64,000 bases of DNA from Roseiarcus sp963774195 (GTDB taxonomy: Bacteria; Pseudomonadota; Alphaproteobacteria; Rhizobiales; Beijerinckiaceae), in the NCBI GenBank assembly GCA_963774195.1, contig CAVZDY010000001.1:1302001-1366000 (forward strand), in the 5' to 3' direction. How positions within the stretch are numbered: the stretch's first letter is position 1; every line of letters starts with the position of its first letter. Below the pieces are notes generated by a model. It was not told the DNA's origin and did not search any database. It was given only the letters and a program-made list of their open reading frames with translations. Both the position numbers and the translations under genes were made by a program. Shown here in pieces: positions 17,113-26,494 of the stretch.

Positions 17113-18684
17113 ATGACCGATATTTTCCAGCGCGAGGGACTTCTCGGGCTCGAAATGCGCCGCCGTGGGTTTCTCGGACTCATGGCCGCCGCAGCCGGCG
17201 CGACGGCCATTCCCGCCCCTGGTTGGTCGGACGAATCCGGTAGCGGCGTGTTGAGGATTTCCGCGCCTACCAATCCTTCCACCCTCGATCCCGCAAAGGG
17301 CGTTTCGGGCGCGGACCATGTTTTCCTCTACACGATCTACGACACTCTGATCGAATGGGACTTCGCCACCTTGGAGGCCAAACCCGGCTTGGCGGAATCC
17401 TGGGAGTTCACCGATCCTCAGACCCTCGTCCTCAACCTTCGCCAGGGCGTCGTTTTTCACGACGGGACGCCATTCGACGCGGCGGCGGTCAAGTTCAATA
17501 TCGAACGCGGCAAGGCCGATGCGAAATCGAGCGTCAAAGGCGACCTTGCGTCGGTCGTCTCTATCGAGGCGGTTGCATCCAACAAGGTCGTCCTCAAGCT
17601 CAACAGGCCCAATTCGGCGCTGGTGCTGATCCTGTCTGACCGCGCGGGCATGATGGTTTCGCCCGCAGCGGTTCAAGCTCGTGGCGCCGATTTCGACCGC
17701 AATCCTGTCGGCGCCGGGGCTTGGCGTTACGTGAGCTGGACTGACAATGGCAAGGTGGTGGTCAAGCGCAACGAAACATATTGGCGCAAGGGCGCGTCCA
17801 AGGTCGATCAACTGGAGCTAGCGATCATCCCGGATCTCAATACCGGGCTGAGATCGGTCGCTGCCGGGGAAAACGATCTCGTCTATGCGCTCACGCCGCG
17901 TCTGAAGAGCGTCGCCGACAGGGACAGCAGCCTCGAGACCGACACGCAGCCGACCGTTGGCTTCTCGCTGATCTACTTTAATCTCGCGCTAGCGCCTATC
18001 ACTGACGTCCGCGTACGCCAAGCGATCAACTACGCCATCGATCGCGACATCTTCAACAAGGCGGTGTCGAGCGGCCTGGGCGAGGTGGCGAAGATGGCGG
18101 TGCCGTCGCATCACTGGGCGTACGACGCCTCGCTGGCGAGCGCGTATCCCCATGATCCCGACAAAGCGCGCAAGCTGCTTGCCGATGCGGGCTTTGGCGG
18201 TGGACTGGAGATCCCGATGCTTGGCTGGTCGGACCAGGCCTCGCAACAGGCCCAAGAGGTGTTGATCGACATGCTCGGCAAGGTCGGGATCCGTCCGAAG
18301 ATGAAGGTTGGCTCGATCGCAGACACCAGCAGCCAGTTCTACGGGCCGCAGAACACGGGCTTCCCGATCTACCTCTCGGGCTGGAGCGGAAGGCCGGACC
18401 CGACACTCACCTACACCCTCATGTTCGCAAAAGACGGTTTTTACAACGCCGGCCGGGTCGAGGGCGCTCCGGGAGTCGACGAGGCGATTTTGGCGACTCA
18501 GGCGAGCACCGACATTGCAGAACGCAAAGAGGCCTTTTCCAGGTTGCAGCATCTGGTGGTCGACAGCGCGCTGTTCTGTCCGCTGCTGTTCAATCCGGAA
18601 ATCGACGCTTTCTCGCGCAAGGTGAAGAACTTCAAGCCGAACCTGCTGGGCAAGCCGAAATTTGCGGATGTCTCGATCGCGTAG
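17113..18684 (+). CDS. Periplasmic substrate-binding protein of a dipeptide-type ABC importer (SBP family 5), Tat-type signal
   Basis: A 523-residue family 5 extracytoplasmic solute-binding protein. The N-terminus carries a twin-arginine-like signal (MRRRGFLGLMAAAAGATAIPAP), suggesting export in folded form. The mature part begins GVLRISAPTNPSTLDP and contains the family block DVRVRQAINYAIDRD. ATG 17113 is chosen for its site GGGGAGGAAA; an in-frame ATG at 17092 is upstream of that site. The ligand cannot be predicted; this family binds peptides, opines, nickel, sugars and amides. Its position after a CoA-metabolic cluster suggests the acid degraded there or a conjugate of it. Confidence 0.92.
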   Translation: MTDIFQREGLLGLEMRRRGFLGLMAAAAGATAIPAPGWSDESGSGVLRISAPTNPSTLDPAKGVSGADHVFLYTIYDTLIEWDFATLEAKPGLAESWEFTDPQTLVLNLRQGVVFHDGTPFDAAAVKFNIERGKADAKSSVKGDLASVVSIEAVASNKVVLKLNRPNSALVLILSDRAGMMVSPAAVQARGADFDRNPVGAGAWRYVSWTDNGKVVVKRNETYWRKGASKVDQLELAIIPDLNTGLRSVAAGENDLVYALTPRLKSVADRDSSLETDTQPTVGFSLIYFNLALAPITDVRVRQAINYAIDRDIFNKAVSSGLGEVAKMAVPSHHWAYDASLASAYPHDPDKARKLLADAGFGGGLEIPMLGWSDQASQQAQEVLIDMLGKVGIRPKMKVGSIADTSSQFYGPQNTGFPIYLSGWSGRPDPTLTYTLMFAKDGFYNAGRVEGAPGVDEAILATQASTDIAERKEAFSRLQHLVVDSALFCPLLFNPEIDAFSRKVKNFKPNLLGKPKFADVSIA

Positions 18685-18702
18685 CGGATCCAGGAGGGCG
18701 AT

Positions 18703-19680
18703 TTGGGCGCGATGATCGGAAAAGGGCGTGGCAGACGAGGTCGCATCCTCGCCCGCCGGCTCGTCCAGTTTGTGCCGGTCGTCATCCTTGCCACTCTGGC
18801 TGTATTCGGGCTGCTTCAGCTTGTGCCTGGCGATCCGGCCGTCATGCTTGCCGGCGAGAACGCCACGCCCGAGCACGTGATCGAGATTCGGCACGCCTAC
18901 GGATTCGATCGGCCGTTCCTAATCCAGTACGTTCAATGGCTTTTCCACGCTCTCCATGGCGATTTGTCGCGATCCTTCTTCACCAAGGCGGATGTCACCA
19001 CCGCAATCCTGCAGAGCTTTCCCAATACCCTGCTGGTGGCGTCGCTCGCCTTGATCCTGTCCCTGGCGGTTGGCATTCCGCTCGGCATTCTTGCGGCTAC
19101 GCATGTGCGCCGGCCGCTCGACCTGATCATCGGCACGATTTCATCGATGGGGGTCGCGTTGCCCACATTCTGGCTCGCGATGATTCTTGTCGCCGTGTTC
19201 GCGCTCAAACTCCATTGGCTGCCGGCGACCGGGGCTGTCGCCGTCAGTCAAGACCTCGGGCGCGCTCTCAGTCACGCACTATTGCCGGCCGTGGCCCTTG
19301 CGGCCGGTGGGATCGCTTCGGTGACGCGGCAATTGCGCAGCGCGCTCATCGAGGTGCTGAGCTCGCCTTTCGTGCGCACGCTTCGTGCAAAGGGCCTTTC
19401 GCCAACTCTCATCCTGTGGAAGCATTGTCTCAAAAATGTGGGCGTGACCATGCTCACTGTGACGGGGCTCCTGTTCAACGGATTGCTCGGCGCGACAGTG
19501 GTGATCGAGGCCGTTTTCGCGATTCCCGGAATGGGCAGCCTGATCGTCAATGCGGCGATCAATCGCGATTTTCCTGTTGTGCAGGGCGTCGTGCTGACGC
19601 TTGTGATCGTCGTCATCCTGGTCAACCTGGCGATCGACCTTCTCTGTACCTGGATCGATCCACGGATGGGCGAGACATGA
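18703..19680 (+). CDS. Dipeptide-type ABC transporter permease (DppB-like)
   Basis: An inner-membrane permease of about 325 residues with the DppB N-terminus (LARRLVQFVPVVILATLAVFGL ending in VPGDPAVMLAGENAT), about six hydrophobic segments and an EAA-type loop (SPFVRTLRAKGL ... WKHCLKNVG). The start is uncertain: TTG 18703 lies four bases after AGGAGGG (18692-18698), while ATG 18712 lies 13 bases after it. The stop overlaps the next permease's ATG. Confidence 0.9.
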   Translation: MGAMIGKGRGRRGRILARRLVQFVPVVILATLAVFGLLQLVPGDPAVMLAGENATPEHVIEIRHAYGFDRPFLIQYVQWLFHALHGDLSRSFFTKADVTTAILQSFPNTLLVASLALILSLAVGIPLGILAATHVRRPLDLIIGTISSMGVALPTFWLAMILVAVFALKLHWLPATGAVAVSQDLGRALSHALLPAVALAAGGIASVTRQLRSALIEVLSSPFVRTLRAKGLSPTLILWKHCLKNVGVTMLTVTGLLFNGLLGATVVIEAVFAIPGMGSLIVNAAINRDFPVVQGVVLTLVIVVILVNLAIDLLCTWIDPRMGET

Positions 19681-20561
19681 GCGAGATCGCTGGCGCGGCG
19701 CCCGCCGCGAATCGAAAGCCCGGCTCGCTTGTCTGGATCCGGCGATGGCTGCGCGACGACCCACGCGCGGCGCTCAGCGTCGCCTATCTTTCCGCGCTCG
19801 TCGTCGTGGCGGCTACCGCGCCGCTGACGGCGCCCTATTCGCCAGTCGCCCAGGACGTCGCTAACGCGCTGCAACCGCCAAACGCCGCCCACCTCCTGGG
19901 CGCCGATGATCTCGGCCGTGACGTTCTCAGTCGGCTGATCTACGGCGCGCCGACCACACTCTACGCGAGCTTCCTGGCCGTGGCGGTCGCCTGCGTGATC
20001 GGCGTTCCCGTTGGACTGGCGGCGGGCGTTCTCGGCGGATGGCTGGATGAAATCATCAGCCGCCTGATCGACACCTTGTTGTCATTTCCCGCCATCGTCT
20101 TAGCGATCGCAGTGACAGGGGCCCTGGGCGTCGGTCTCACCAACGGGATGATAGCGGTCGGGATTGTCTTTTCGCCCAGTCTAGCGCGCCTCGCTCGCGC
20201 GCAGACCCTCGTCGCAAAACGCCATCTCTATGTCGAGGCCGCGCGCGGCATCGGCGCCAGTCCTGCGCGGATTGTGTGGCGGCACATCATTCCCAATGTC
20301 ATCCAGCCGACCATCGTGCAGGTGACAACGTTGCTGGCTGTCGCGCTGCTCGCGGAGTTGAGCTTGAGCTTTCTCGGGCTCGGCGTGCAGCCGCCCCAAC
20401 CGAGTTGGGGCGCGATGCTGGCGCGCGCCTACGGCTATATGGATATCGCTCCCGACCAGATGTATGCGCCCGGCATCGCGATCATGCTCACCGCGCTGGC
20501 GTTCAATGCGCTCGGCGAGTCCTTGCGCCTAGCGTTAGATCCCACACAGCGATCACGATAG
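19677..20561 (+). CDS. Dipeptide-type ABC transporter permease (DppC-like)
   Basis: A 294-residue permease, second channel half of the importer. It has the DppC N-terminus (first membrane helix after RDDPRAALSVAYL), the motif HLLGADDLGRDVLSRLIYG, the EAA loop (EAARGIGASPARIVWRHIIP) and SFLGLGVQPPQPSWGAML. ATG 19677 overlaps the upstream TGA. It is the last gene of the + strand acyl-CoA locus; the 385 bases that follow hold no recognisable gene. Confidence 0.92.
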   Translation: MSEIAGAAPAANRKPGSLVWIRRWLRDDPRAALSVAYLSALVVVAATAPLTAPYSPVAQDVANALQPPNAAHLLGADDLGRDVLSRLIYGAPTTLYASFLAVAVACVIGVPVGLAAGVLGGWLDEIISRLIDTLLSFPAIVLAIAVTGALGVGLTNGMIAVGIVFSPSLARLARAQTLVAKRHLYVEAARGIGASPARIVWRHIIPNVIQPTIVQVTTLLAVALLAELSLSFLGLGVQPPQPSWGAMLARAYGYMDIAPDQMYAPGIAIMLTALAFNALGESLRLALDPTQRSR

Positions 20562-20946
20562 CGAGCGAACGTTGTGACCACCTTTGGCGCGCTATCGACA
20601 GGCGGATCTGGTCAAGGATTTCGGCGGAAGTCGTGCGCTCGTTCGCCGATGCTAAGCCCGATCACGCGGCGGAACACTCTTTCGTGGCGGTGCTCGCTCA
20701 GATGATCATCTCGATGCTGTCTTTTTCTTGGCGGCGACCTCGCCCTTCTCGCGTCGCTGGTCGGCGAGGGAGGGACCGAACCATTCCGGGGTTCGACAAG
20801 TCGAAACGCACCGACGGCGCCTTCTCGCGCGCCGACTGCGCCTACGACAGGGAACACGACGCCTGTTTCGATCAGCATTCACAGTCGGGAAAGGAGGCCG
20901 ACATTTGGCCGTTGACGGACATTCGCTCCCGCGGACGCTGGCCAGA
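20562..20946. other. Intergenic stretch without a recognisable gene
   Basis: This is 385 bases between the permease and the regulator fragment. Frames are open on both strands (for example a minus-strand ORF at 20612-20878), but none resembles a known family or has a convincing ribosome site. I saw no strong terminator hairpin and no tRNA. It may contain debris of older rearrangements, given the gene fragments immediately to its right. Confidence 0.5.
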
Positions 20947-21085
20947 ATGAGAATCGAACCTCACGCGCCGGAGTTGTCGTTTTCCCGTTCCCCTCTGGTC
21001 TCCTTGCTGCTCAGTCGGCCTGAGCCGATCGTTCTCATCGTCGGCTCCGCGGGGATGGGCAAGTCCACCCTGCTGCTACGCATAG
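20947..21085 (+). pseudogene. 5' fragment of a P-loop ATPase, possibly a LuxR/MalT-type (LAL) regulator
   Basis: From ATG 20947 about 46 codons read MRIEPHAPELSFSRSPLV then PEPIVLIVGSAGMGKSTLLL and RIAG. This is a Walker A loop (GSAGMGKST) placed about 40 residues from the start, as in the N-terminus of MalT-like/LAL regulators and other STAND ATPases. After about 21085 the sequence abruptly becomes the inside of an ABC binding protein in a different frame, so everything after the P-loop is missing. The family assignment rests only on the P-loop position and is tentative; that this is a truncated ATPase gene is better supported. Confidence 0.55.
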
Positions 21086-21106
21086 CCGGCCGACTACACC
21101 GACTAT

Positions 21107-22513
21107 ATGGCGTCCGCCAACCTTTACGACGGGCTGGCCAACGTCGACTCCAAGGGCAATCTGGTTCCGGAGCTTGCGGAGAAATGGGAGGTTTCTCCCG
21201 ATGCGACCAAAGTCACGTTCCACTTACGCAAGGACGCCAAGTTCCAGGACGGCACGCCGGTCCAAGCCGAGGATGTCGTCTTCAGCGTCGAACGTCTGCT
21301 GAAGATCAACCAGGGCCCGGCGAATCTGTTTGCTGGCGTCCTGAAGCCCGGCAGCGTCGTCGCGGTGGACCCGCTGACGGTCGAGTTCAACCTGTCCAAG
21401 ACATATTCGCCGTTTCTCGCGACGGTGCCGGCGATCCGAATCCTCAACGCCAAGCTTGTGAAGGCAAACGGGGGCGCTGACGACGGCCAGACGTGGCTCG
21501 CCACGCATACCGCGAGCGCGGGGCCGTATACTCTCAAGAGCTGGCAACGCGGCACGGAGATGACGATCGAGCGCGATCCCAACTACTACCGCGGCTGGGG
21601 CGAGGGGGCGATCGACGAGGTTCGCTTCCTGATCACGAACGACGAGGCGACTGTCCGTTCGATGGCGGCTTCGGGCGAGCTGACGATGTCGAGCCAGTAT
21701 CAGTCGCCCGACACCTATGACACCCTCGCCAAGATGCCGCGCTTCAAGGTCGTCAAGGGCGAAACCTCCATCGCCTTCTATCTCAAGCTCAACACCAAAG
21801 CGAAGCCGACCGACGACGTGCACGTCCGAAAAGCGATCGCGCTCGCGACAGACTACGACACCATTCGCTCGACGATCGTGCCGGGCGGCGACCTCAGCGG
21901 CCCGCTCCCCCCTGCCTTCGCCGCGGCGCATCTCGATGCGCCGCCGCCGAAGTTCGACCTCGACGCCGCCAAGACGGAACTCGGGAAGAGCGGCTACGCC
22001 GGCCAGAAGGACATCCCGCTGACCTTGACCTACGTCGGCGGCACCAAGTTCGAGGAGGAGCTTGCGCTGCTGATGCAGTCGAATCTGGAGCCGCTGGGGT
22101 TCAAGGTGACGCTGATGGGCGAACCCTGGAACCGCATCACCGAGATCGCATCCAAGGTGGAGACGACGCCAAACATATCTGAGGTGTTCTTTGGCCCGAC
22201 CTATCCTTCGCCCGACTCCATGTTCTACACGCAGTACCATTCGAAGTCGGCGGGCACCTGGGCGTCCATGGAGTGGGCGCAGAATCCCGACGTCGACAAG
22301 ATGATCGACGACGCCCGCGCCACCGGCGACCAGGCGACGCAGGTCAAGCTCTACAAGGACTTGCAGAAGAAGCTGGTCGACGATCAGGTCGATGTTTTCC
22401 TCGAAACGCAAGTCGTCCGTCATGCGATGGACAAGTGCCTCGACGGCTACACGCCCGTGCCGATGCAGTCGTTCGACTACGCCTTCTACAAATACAAATG
22501 GACCTGCAAGTAG
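21107..22513 (+). CDS. Periplasmic substrate-binding protein (SBP family 5), 5'-truncated
   Basis: A 468-residue frame matching a family 5 binding protein from the YDGLAN block onward (LVPELAEKWEVSPD, VTFHLRKDAKFQDGTPVQAEDVVFS, VHVRKAIALATDYD). Homologous sequence continues upstream only to about 21086 (PADYTDYM), then an in-frame TAG at 21083-21085 and unrelated P-loop sequence. The signal peptide and the first mature strands, roughly 60-70 residues, are missing. As written the protein would stay in the cytoplasm and lack part of lobe I, so it is probably non-functional unless the junction is an assembly error. The four genes behind it form a complete transporter. Confidence 0.85.
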   Translation: MASANLYDGLANVDSKGNLVPELAEKWEVSPDATKVTFHLRKDAKFQDGTPVQAEDVVFSVERLLKINQGPANLFAGVLKPGSVVAVDPLTVEFNLSKTYSPFLATVPAIRILNAKLVKANGGADDGQTWLATHTASAGPYTLKSWQRGTEMTIERDPNYYRGWGEGAIDEVRFLITNDEATVRSMAASGELTMSSQYQSPDTYDTLAKMPRFKVVKGETSIAFYLKLNTKAKPTDDVHVRKAIALATDYDTIRSTIVPGGDLSGPLPPAFAAAHLDAPPPKFDLDAAKTELGKSGYAGQKDIPLTLTYVGGTKFEEELALLMQSNLEPLGFKVTLMGEPWNRITEIASKVETTPNISEVFFGPTYPSPDSMFYTQYHSKSAGTWASMEWAQNPDVDKMIDDARATGDQATQVKLYKDLQKKLVDDQVDVFLETQVVRHAMDKCLDGYTPVPMQSFDYAFYKYKWTCK

Positions 22514-22597
22514 CGGTTCGCGGTCTCTAACCTCCGGGCTGAGCCGCGGCGTGACCTCGCGGCGAAGCCTGGAGCGACCTGAGGCGGGAGACGCCTA

Positions 22598-23623
22598 TTG
22601 GAATTCGTCTACTTTCTGATCCGGCGCGTGCTGTGGTCGCTGCTCGTCCTGCTGGGCCTCTCGGTGACGATCTTCGTGATCGCGCGCGTGATGCCCGGCG
22701 ATCCCGCGCGTATGGCGCTGGGACCCCGCGCGAGCCAGGAGCAGGTCGCGGAACTGAAGTTCAAGATGGGCCTCGATCTGCCGCTGGCGCAGCAATACGA
22801 GCGGTTCGCATTGGGGTTGACGCGAGGCGACCTCGGCCTCTCGCTTCTCACGAAGCGGCCTGTTAGCGACGATATCCGCGAGACTTTCGCGGCGACCTTC
22901 GAACTCGTGTTGGCGACGATCGTGATTGCTTTCGTCGTCGGTGTGCCGCTCGGCGTCGTCGCCGCCGCGAACAAGGACCGGTGGCAGGATAATCTGGTGC
23001 GGCTGCTCACCATATTCGGCGCGGTCGCGCCGAGTTTCTTGCTGGCCTTGCTGCTGCAGGTGCTGGCCGGCTACGTGCTGCACATCCTGCCGACGACGGG
23101 GCGCTTGACGCCGGACTTCTCCGCCGTCGCCGACATTACCGGCCTCATGCTCGTCGACACGCTTCTCAAGGGCAATGTCTGGGGCTTCGTCGATGCGCTC
23201 AGACATCTCGTTTTGCCCGCGCTGGCGCTCGCGGCGACGACGACAGGGCAGATCGCGCGTATCACACGTGCATCGATGATCGACGTCTCCAAACAGGATT
23301 ACGTAGAGGCCGCGCGCGCCTTCGGCATACCGGACCGGGTTCGCATCTTCAAATATATGCTTCGTCCGGCTTTCGTTCCGCCGATGACCATCCTCGGGCT
23401 TGAGTTCGCTTCGCTGATCGGCAACGCCTTCGTCGTCGAGCTGGTGTTCGCATGGCCCGGCATGGCGAGCTACGGCGTGCGCAGCATCCTGCAGAAAGAT
23501 CTCAATGCCGTCATGGGCGTGGTGATGATCTCGGGGCTGTTCTTCGTCGCCGCCAATCTCGTCATCGATCTGCTGGTCGGCTTCGTCGATCCCCGCGTGC
23601 GCATCCAGGGAGCGCGGGCGTGA
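22598..23623 (+). CDS. Dipeptide-type ABC transporter permease (DppB-like)
   Basis: A 341-residue inner-membrane permease starting at TTG 22598 after GAGGCGGGAGACG. It has the N-terminal helix FLIRRVLWSLLVLLGL, then IARVMPGDPARMALG, several more hydrophobic segments and the EAA loop (QDYVEAARAFGIPDRVRIF). It belongs to the importer of the 21.1-26.5 kb cassette. The stop overlaps the next gene's GTG. Confidence 0.91.
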   Translation: MEFVYFLIRRVLWSLLVLLGLSVTIFVIARVMPGDPARMALGPRASQEQVAELKFKMGLDLPLAQQYERFALGLTRGDLGLSLLTKRPVSDDIRETFAATFELVLATIVIAFVVGVPLGVVAAANKDRWQDNLVRLLTIFGAVAPSFLLALLLQVLAGYVLHILPTTGRLTPDFSAVADITGLMLVDTLLKGNVWGFVDALRHLVLPALALAATTTGQIARITRASMIDVSKQDYVEAARAFGIPDRVRIFKYMLRPAFVPPMTILGLEFASLIGNAFVVELVFAWPGMASYGVRSILQKDLNAVMGVVMISGLFFVAANLVIDLLVGFVDPRVRIQGARA

Positions 23624-24489
23624 GCGCGGCGGCAAGCGAGCGATCCATGGCGTCCCGCGGCTGGCGGCGCTTCCGACGCAATCCCACCGCGGTGATCGGC
23701 CTCGCGATCGTGTTGGTCGTGGTGCTCGCCGCCCTGCTTGCGCCCTGGATTTCGCCCTATCCCGATCATGTCGGCGCGGTGGTCAATTTTCGCGCGCGGC
23801 ATCACGCGCCCTCATTGCAGTACTTGCTAGGGACGGACAACGTCGGTCGCGACATCCTCACCCGCATTCTCTTCGGCTATCGCGTCTCGCTCCTGCTCGC
23901 CGGCACAGTGCTCGGCGTCGCCGTGCCGGTCGGCGTCGTGCTTGGGCTCGTCGCGGGCTATTTTGGCGGCTGGGTCGAAATCGTCGTCATGCGCGTCAAC
24001 GACATCGCTTTGGCGATCCCCCCGCTTGTGATGGCGCTGGCGGTCACCGCGGTGCTGACGCCGGACCTGATCCATTCGATGTTGGCGATCGCCGCGCTCT
24101 GGTGGACCTGGCACACGCGGCTCATCTACTCGATCGTGCGCACCTTGCGTCACCAGGAATTCATCGAGGCGGCGCGCACGCTGGGCGCGAGCCGCTTCCA
24201 TATCCTGTTCCGGGAATTGCTTCCGAATTGCGCCTCGGCGATCCTGGTCAAGACGTCGCTCGATTTCGGTTTCGTGATCCTGGTCGGAGCTGCGTTGTCG
24301 TATCTCGGCCTCGGCGTGCAGCCGCCGACGCCGGATCTGGGCACGATGGTGGCGAGCGGAGCGGACTTCCTCCCCGAGCGCTGGTGGGAGGCGCTGCTTC
24401 CAGGCGCCGCGATCCTGTTCGCCGCGCTCGGATTCAACCTACTTGGCGACGGGCTGCGTGATCTCTTCGACGTCGAGAGCGTGCGATGA
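23620..24489 (+). CDS. Dipeptide-type ABC transporter permease (DppC-like)
   Basis: A 289-residue permease. GTG 23620 overlaps the upstream stop (GTGA); ATG 23647 is an alternative. Family landmarks are RRNPTAVIGLAIVLVVVL near the N-terminus, YLLGTDNVGRDILTRILFG, the EAA loop (EAARTLGASRFHILFRELLP) and SYLGLGVQPPTPDLGTMV. It pairs with the DppB-like protein at 22598. Its stop overlaps the next ATG. Confidence 0.91.
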   Translation: MSAAASERSMASRGWRRFRRNPTAVIGLAIVLVVVLAALLAPWISPYPDHVGAVVNFRARHHAPSLQYLLGTDNVGRDILTRILFGYRVSLLLAGTVLGVAVPVGVVLGLVAGYFGGWVEIVVMRVNDIALAIPPLVMALAVTAVLTPDLIHSMLAIAALWWTWHTRLIYSIVRTLRHQEFIEAARTLGASRFHILFRELLPNCASAILVKTSLDFGFVILVGAALSYLGLGVQPPTPDLGTMVASGADFLPERWWEALLPGAAILFAALGFNLLGDGLRDLFDVESVR

Positions 24490-25475
24490 GCGCGGAGCCG
24501 CTGCTTGCCGTTCGGTCACTGAGCCTCGACTTCGAGAGCGAGGGGCGTCGTGCGCATATTCTGCGCAAGGTCTCGCTGGAGGTGCCCGCGCGTCGTCATG
24601 TCGCCCTCGTCGGCGAAAGCGGCTGCGGCAAGAGCGTCACGATGCGTGCGATCATGGGGCTGCTCTCCAGCCCCCCGGCGCGCGTGATCGACGGCGAGAT
24701 CCGCTTCGACGGCGTGGACCTGCTCAAGCTCCGGGAGCGCGAGCGGGAGGCGCTGCGCGGCACAGCGATGTCGATGGTCTTTCAGGACCCGACGAGCTCG
24801 CTCAATCCAGTGTTCACCATCGGCGACCAGATGGGGTCGATCCTCAAATATGCCGATCGCCGGCTTGGGCGTGGGCGCGGCGCAGCGGCGCGTAAGGTGC
24901 GCGTCGCCGAGGTCTTGAGCCAGGTGCGCATGGCCGATCCCGAGCGCATCGCCGCCTCCTATCCGATCATGCTCTCGGGCGGCATGCGCCAGCGCGTGCT
25001 GATCGCCATGGCGCTGCTCTCCGAGCCGCGCTTGCTGATCGCGGACGAACCGGGCACTGCGCTCGACGTCACGACCCAGGCGCAGATCCTCAAACTGTTG
25101 CGCGAGCTTGTCGAGGCGCGCGGCCTCGCTCTCCTCATGATCACCCACAATCTCGGGGTAGTGCGCGAGTCGGCCGACCATGTGTTCGTGATGTACGCGG
25201 GCTCGGTGGTGGAGCAGGGCCCCACTCGGGCCGTGTTCGCCAAGCCGCGGCATCCCTACACGCGCGCGCTCATGGCCTGCGTCCCGAAATTGTCCGGCGG
25301 CGAGGCGTTGCGCGGGATCGACGGCGCGCTGCCCGACTATTCCGCGCCGCCGCCGGGATGCCGTTTCGCTCCACGCTGTCGTCTTGCCGTCGAAGCGTGC
25401 AAGCAAGTCCCGCCTCATGTCGAGGTTGGCGACGGCCACACTGTCGCCTGCCTGCGCCTTGAGGCGACGGCATGA
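24486..25475 (+). CDS. Dipeptide-type ABC transporter ATPase (DppD-like)
   Basis: A 329-residue ATPase with Walker A GESGCGKSV, Q-loop FQDPTSSLNPV, signature SGGMRQRVLIAMA, Walker B LLIADEPGTALD and the C-terminal Cys motif GCRFAPRC. The frame is intact, unlike the DppD-type ATPases at 520 and 15047. Start and stop both overlap neighbours by four bases, typical of one tightly coupled operon. Confidence 0.93.
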   Translation: MSAEPLLAVRSLSLDFESEGRRAHILRKVSLEVPARRHVALVGESGCGKSVTMRAIMGLLSSPPARVIDGEIRFDGVDLLKLREREREALRGTAMSMVFQDPTSSLNPVFTIGDQMGSILKYADRRLGRGRGAAARKVRVAEVLSQVRMADPERIAASYPIMLSGGMRQRVLIAMALLSEPRLLIADEPGTALDVTTQAQILKLLRELVEARGLALLMITHNLGVVRESADHVFVMYAGSVVEQGPTRAVFAKPRHPYTRALMACVPKLSGGEALRGIDGALPDYSAPPPGCRFAPRCRLAVEACKQVPPHVEVGDGHTVACLRLEATA

Positions 25476-26494
25476 GTGCGGCGCTGCTCGAAGTCGTCGG
25501 CCTGACAAAGGCGTTTCCAGTCCGCGGGGGGCTGCTTGGCGCCGTGCGCGGCGAAGTGCGAGCGGTTAACGACGTCAGTTTTCGTTTGGCGCGGGGAGAG
25601 GTGTTCGGCCTGGCGGGCGAGAGCGGATCGGGCAAGTCGACGATCGCGCGAATGATCCTCGGTCTCGAGACGCCGACGGCGGGTTCGATCCTGATCGAGG
25701 GGCGCGATTTCGCAGGCGAGCGGGACTGGCGCCGCCGCAGCGGCGCGGTCCAGATGGTTTTCCAAAATCCGGGCTCGTCGCTTAATCCGCGGCGCTCTGT
25801 CGGACGGTCGATCGCAGTCCCGCTCGAAGCGCGCGGTCTCGGCCGCGGCGTCGTGCGCCGTCGCGTCGCCGAACTGCTCGATCAGGTGCAACTCTCCGCC
25901 GCGTTCGCCGAGCGGTACCCCCACGAACTCTCAGGCGGCCAAAAGCAACGCGTGGCGATCGCGCGCGCTCTGGCGGCGGAGCCCAAGTTGATCGTCCTGG
26001 ACGAACCGACGTCGGCGCTCGACGTTTCGGTGCAGGCGAAGATCATTGACCTGCTCGATGAATTGAGGCGGACGCTGGGCCTCACCTACATCTTCATTTC
26101 GCACGACCTCTCCCTGATGCGCGCCTTCGTCAGCCGGGTCGGCGTTCTCTACCTCGGGCGCCTGATCGAGACGGGCCCGACCCGCGCGCTCTTCGAATCG
26201 CCCGCTCATCCCTATACGCGCTCGCTGCTGTCGGCGGTTCCTGTCGTTTCCGACGAGGAGGAAGCGTTCAAGCCGCACGAACCGATCGTCGAAGGCGAAA
26301 TCCCGAACCCTGCGAATATGCCCTCGGGCTGCGCGTTCCACACGCGCTGTTCGCACGCCATGGACGTCTGCCGCGTGGCGATCCCCGGGGCTGTGCGCGT
26401 CGGCGCGGATCACAGTGCGAACTGCCATCTGCTCCGTCCGTCGGAGACGGATGCGACTTCTCCCTCACGAACAGTCCAGGAGATCGGAAGATGA
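25472..26494 (+). CDS. Dipeptide-type ABC transporter ATPase (DppF-like)
   Basis: A 340-residue ATPase with Walker A GESGSGKST, Q-loop FQNPGSSLNPR, signature SGGQKQRVAIARA, Walker B LIVLDEPTSALD and Cys motif GCAFHTRC. It overlaps the upstream ATPase and the downstream HyuA-like gene by four bases each. The latter overlap directly links this transporter to hydantoin/oxoproline-type metabolism. Confidence 0.93.
   Translation: MSAALLEVVGLTKAFPVRGGLLGAVRGEVRAVNDVSFRLARGEVFGLAGESGSGKSTIARMILGLETPTAGSILIEGRDFAGERDWRRRSGAVQMVFQNPGSSLNPRRSVGRSIAVPLEARGLGRGVVRRRVAELLDQVQLSAAFAERYPHELSGGQKQRVAIARALAAEPKLIVLDEPTSALDVSVQAKIIDLLDELRRTLGLTYIFISHDLSLMRAFVSRVGVLYLGRLIETGPTRALFESPAHPYTRSLLSAVPVVSDEEEAFKPHEPIVEGEIPNPANMPSGCAFHTRCSHAMDVCRVAIPGAVRVGADHSANCHLLRPSETDATSPSRTVQEIGR

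Noticed and set aside
20612..20878. 88-codon minus-strand ORF in the gap after the permease
   Set aside because: No ribosome site, no recognisable domain, biased composition.
20935..20965. GAATCGAACC, which on the minus strand looks like a tRNA T-loop (GGTTCGATTC) followed by TGGCCA
   Set aside because: The flanking bases do not pair into a T-stem and no anticodon or D arm could be found; it is the start of the P-loop fragment.
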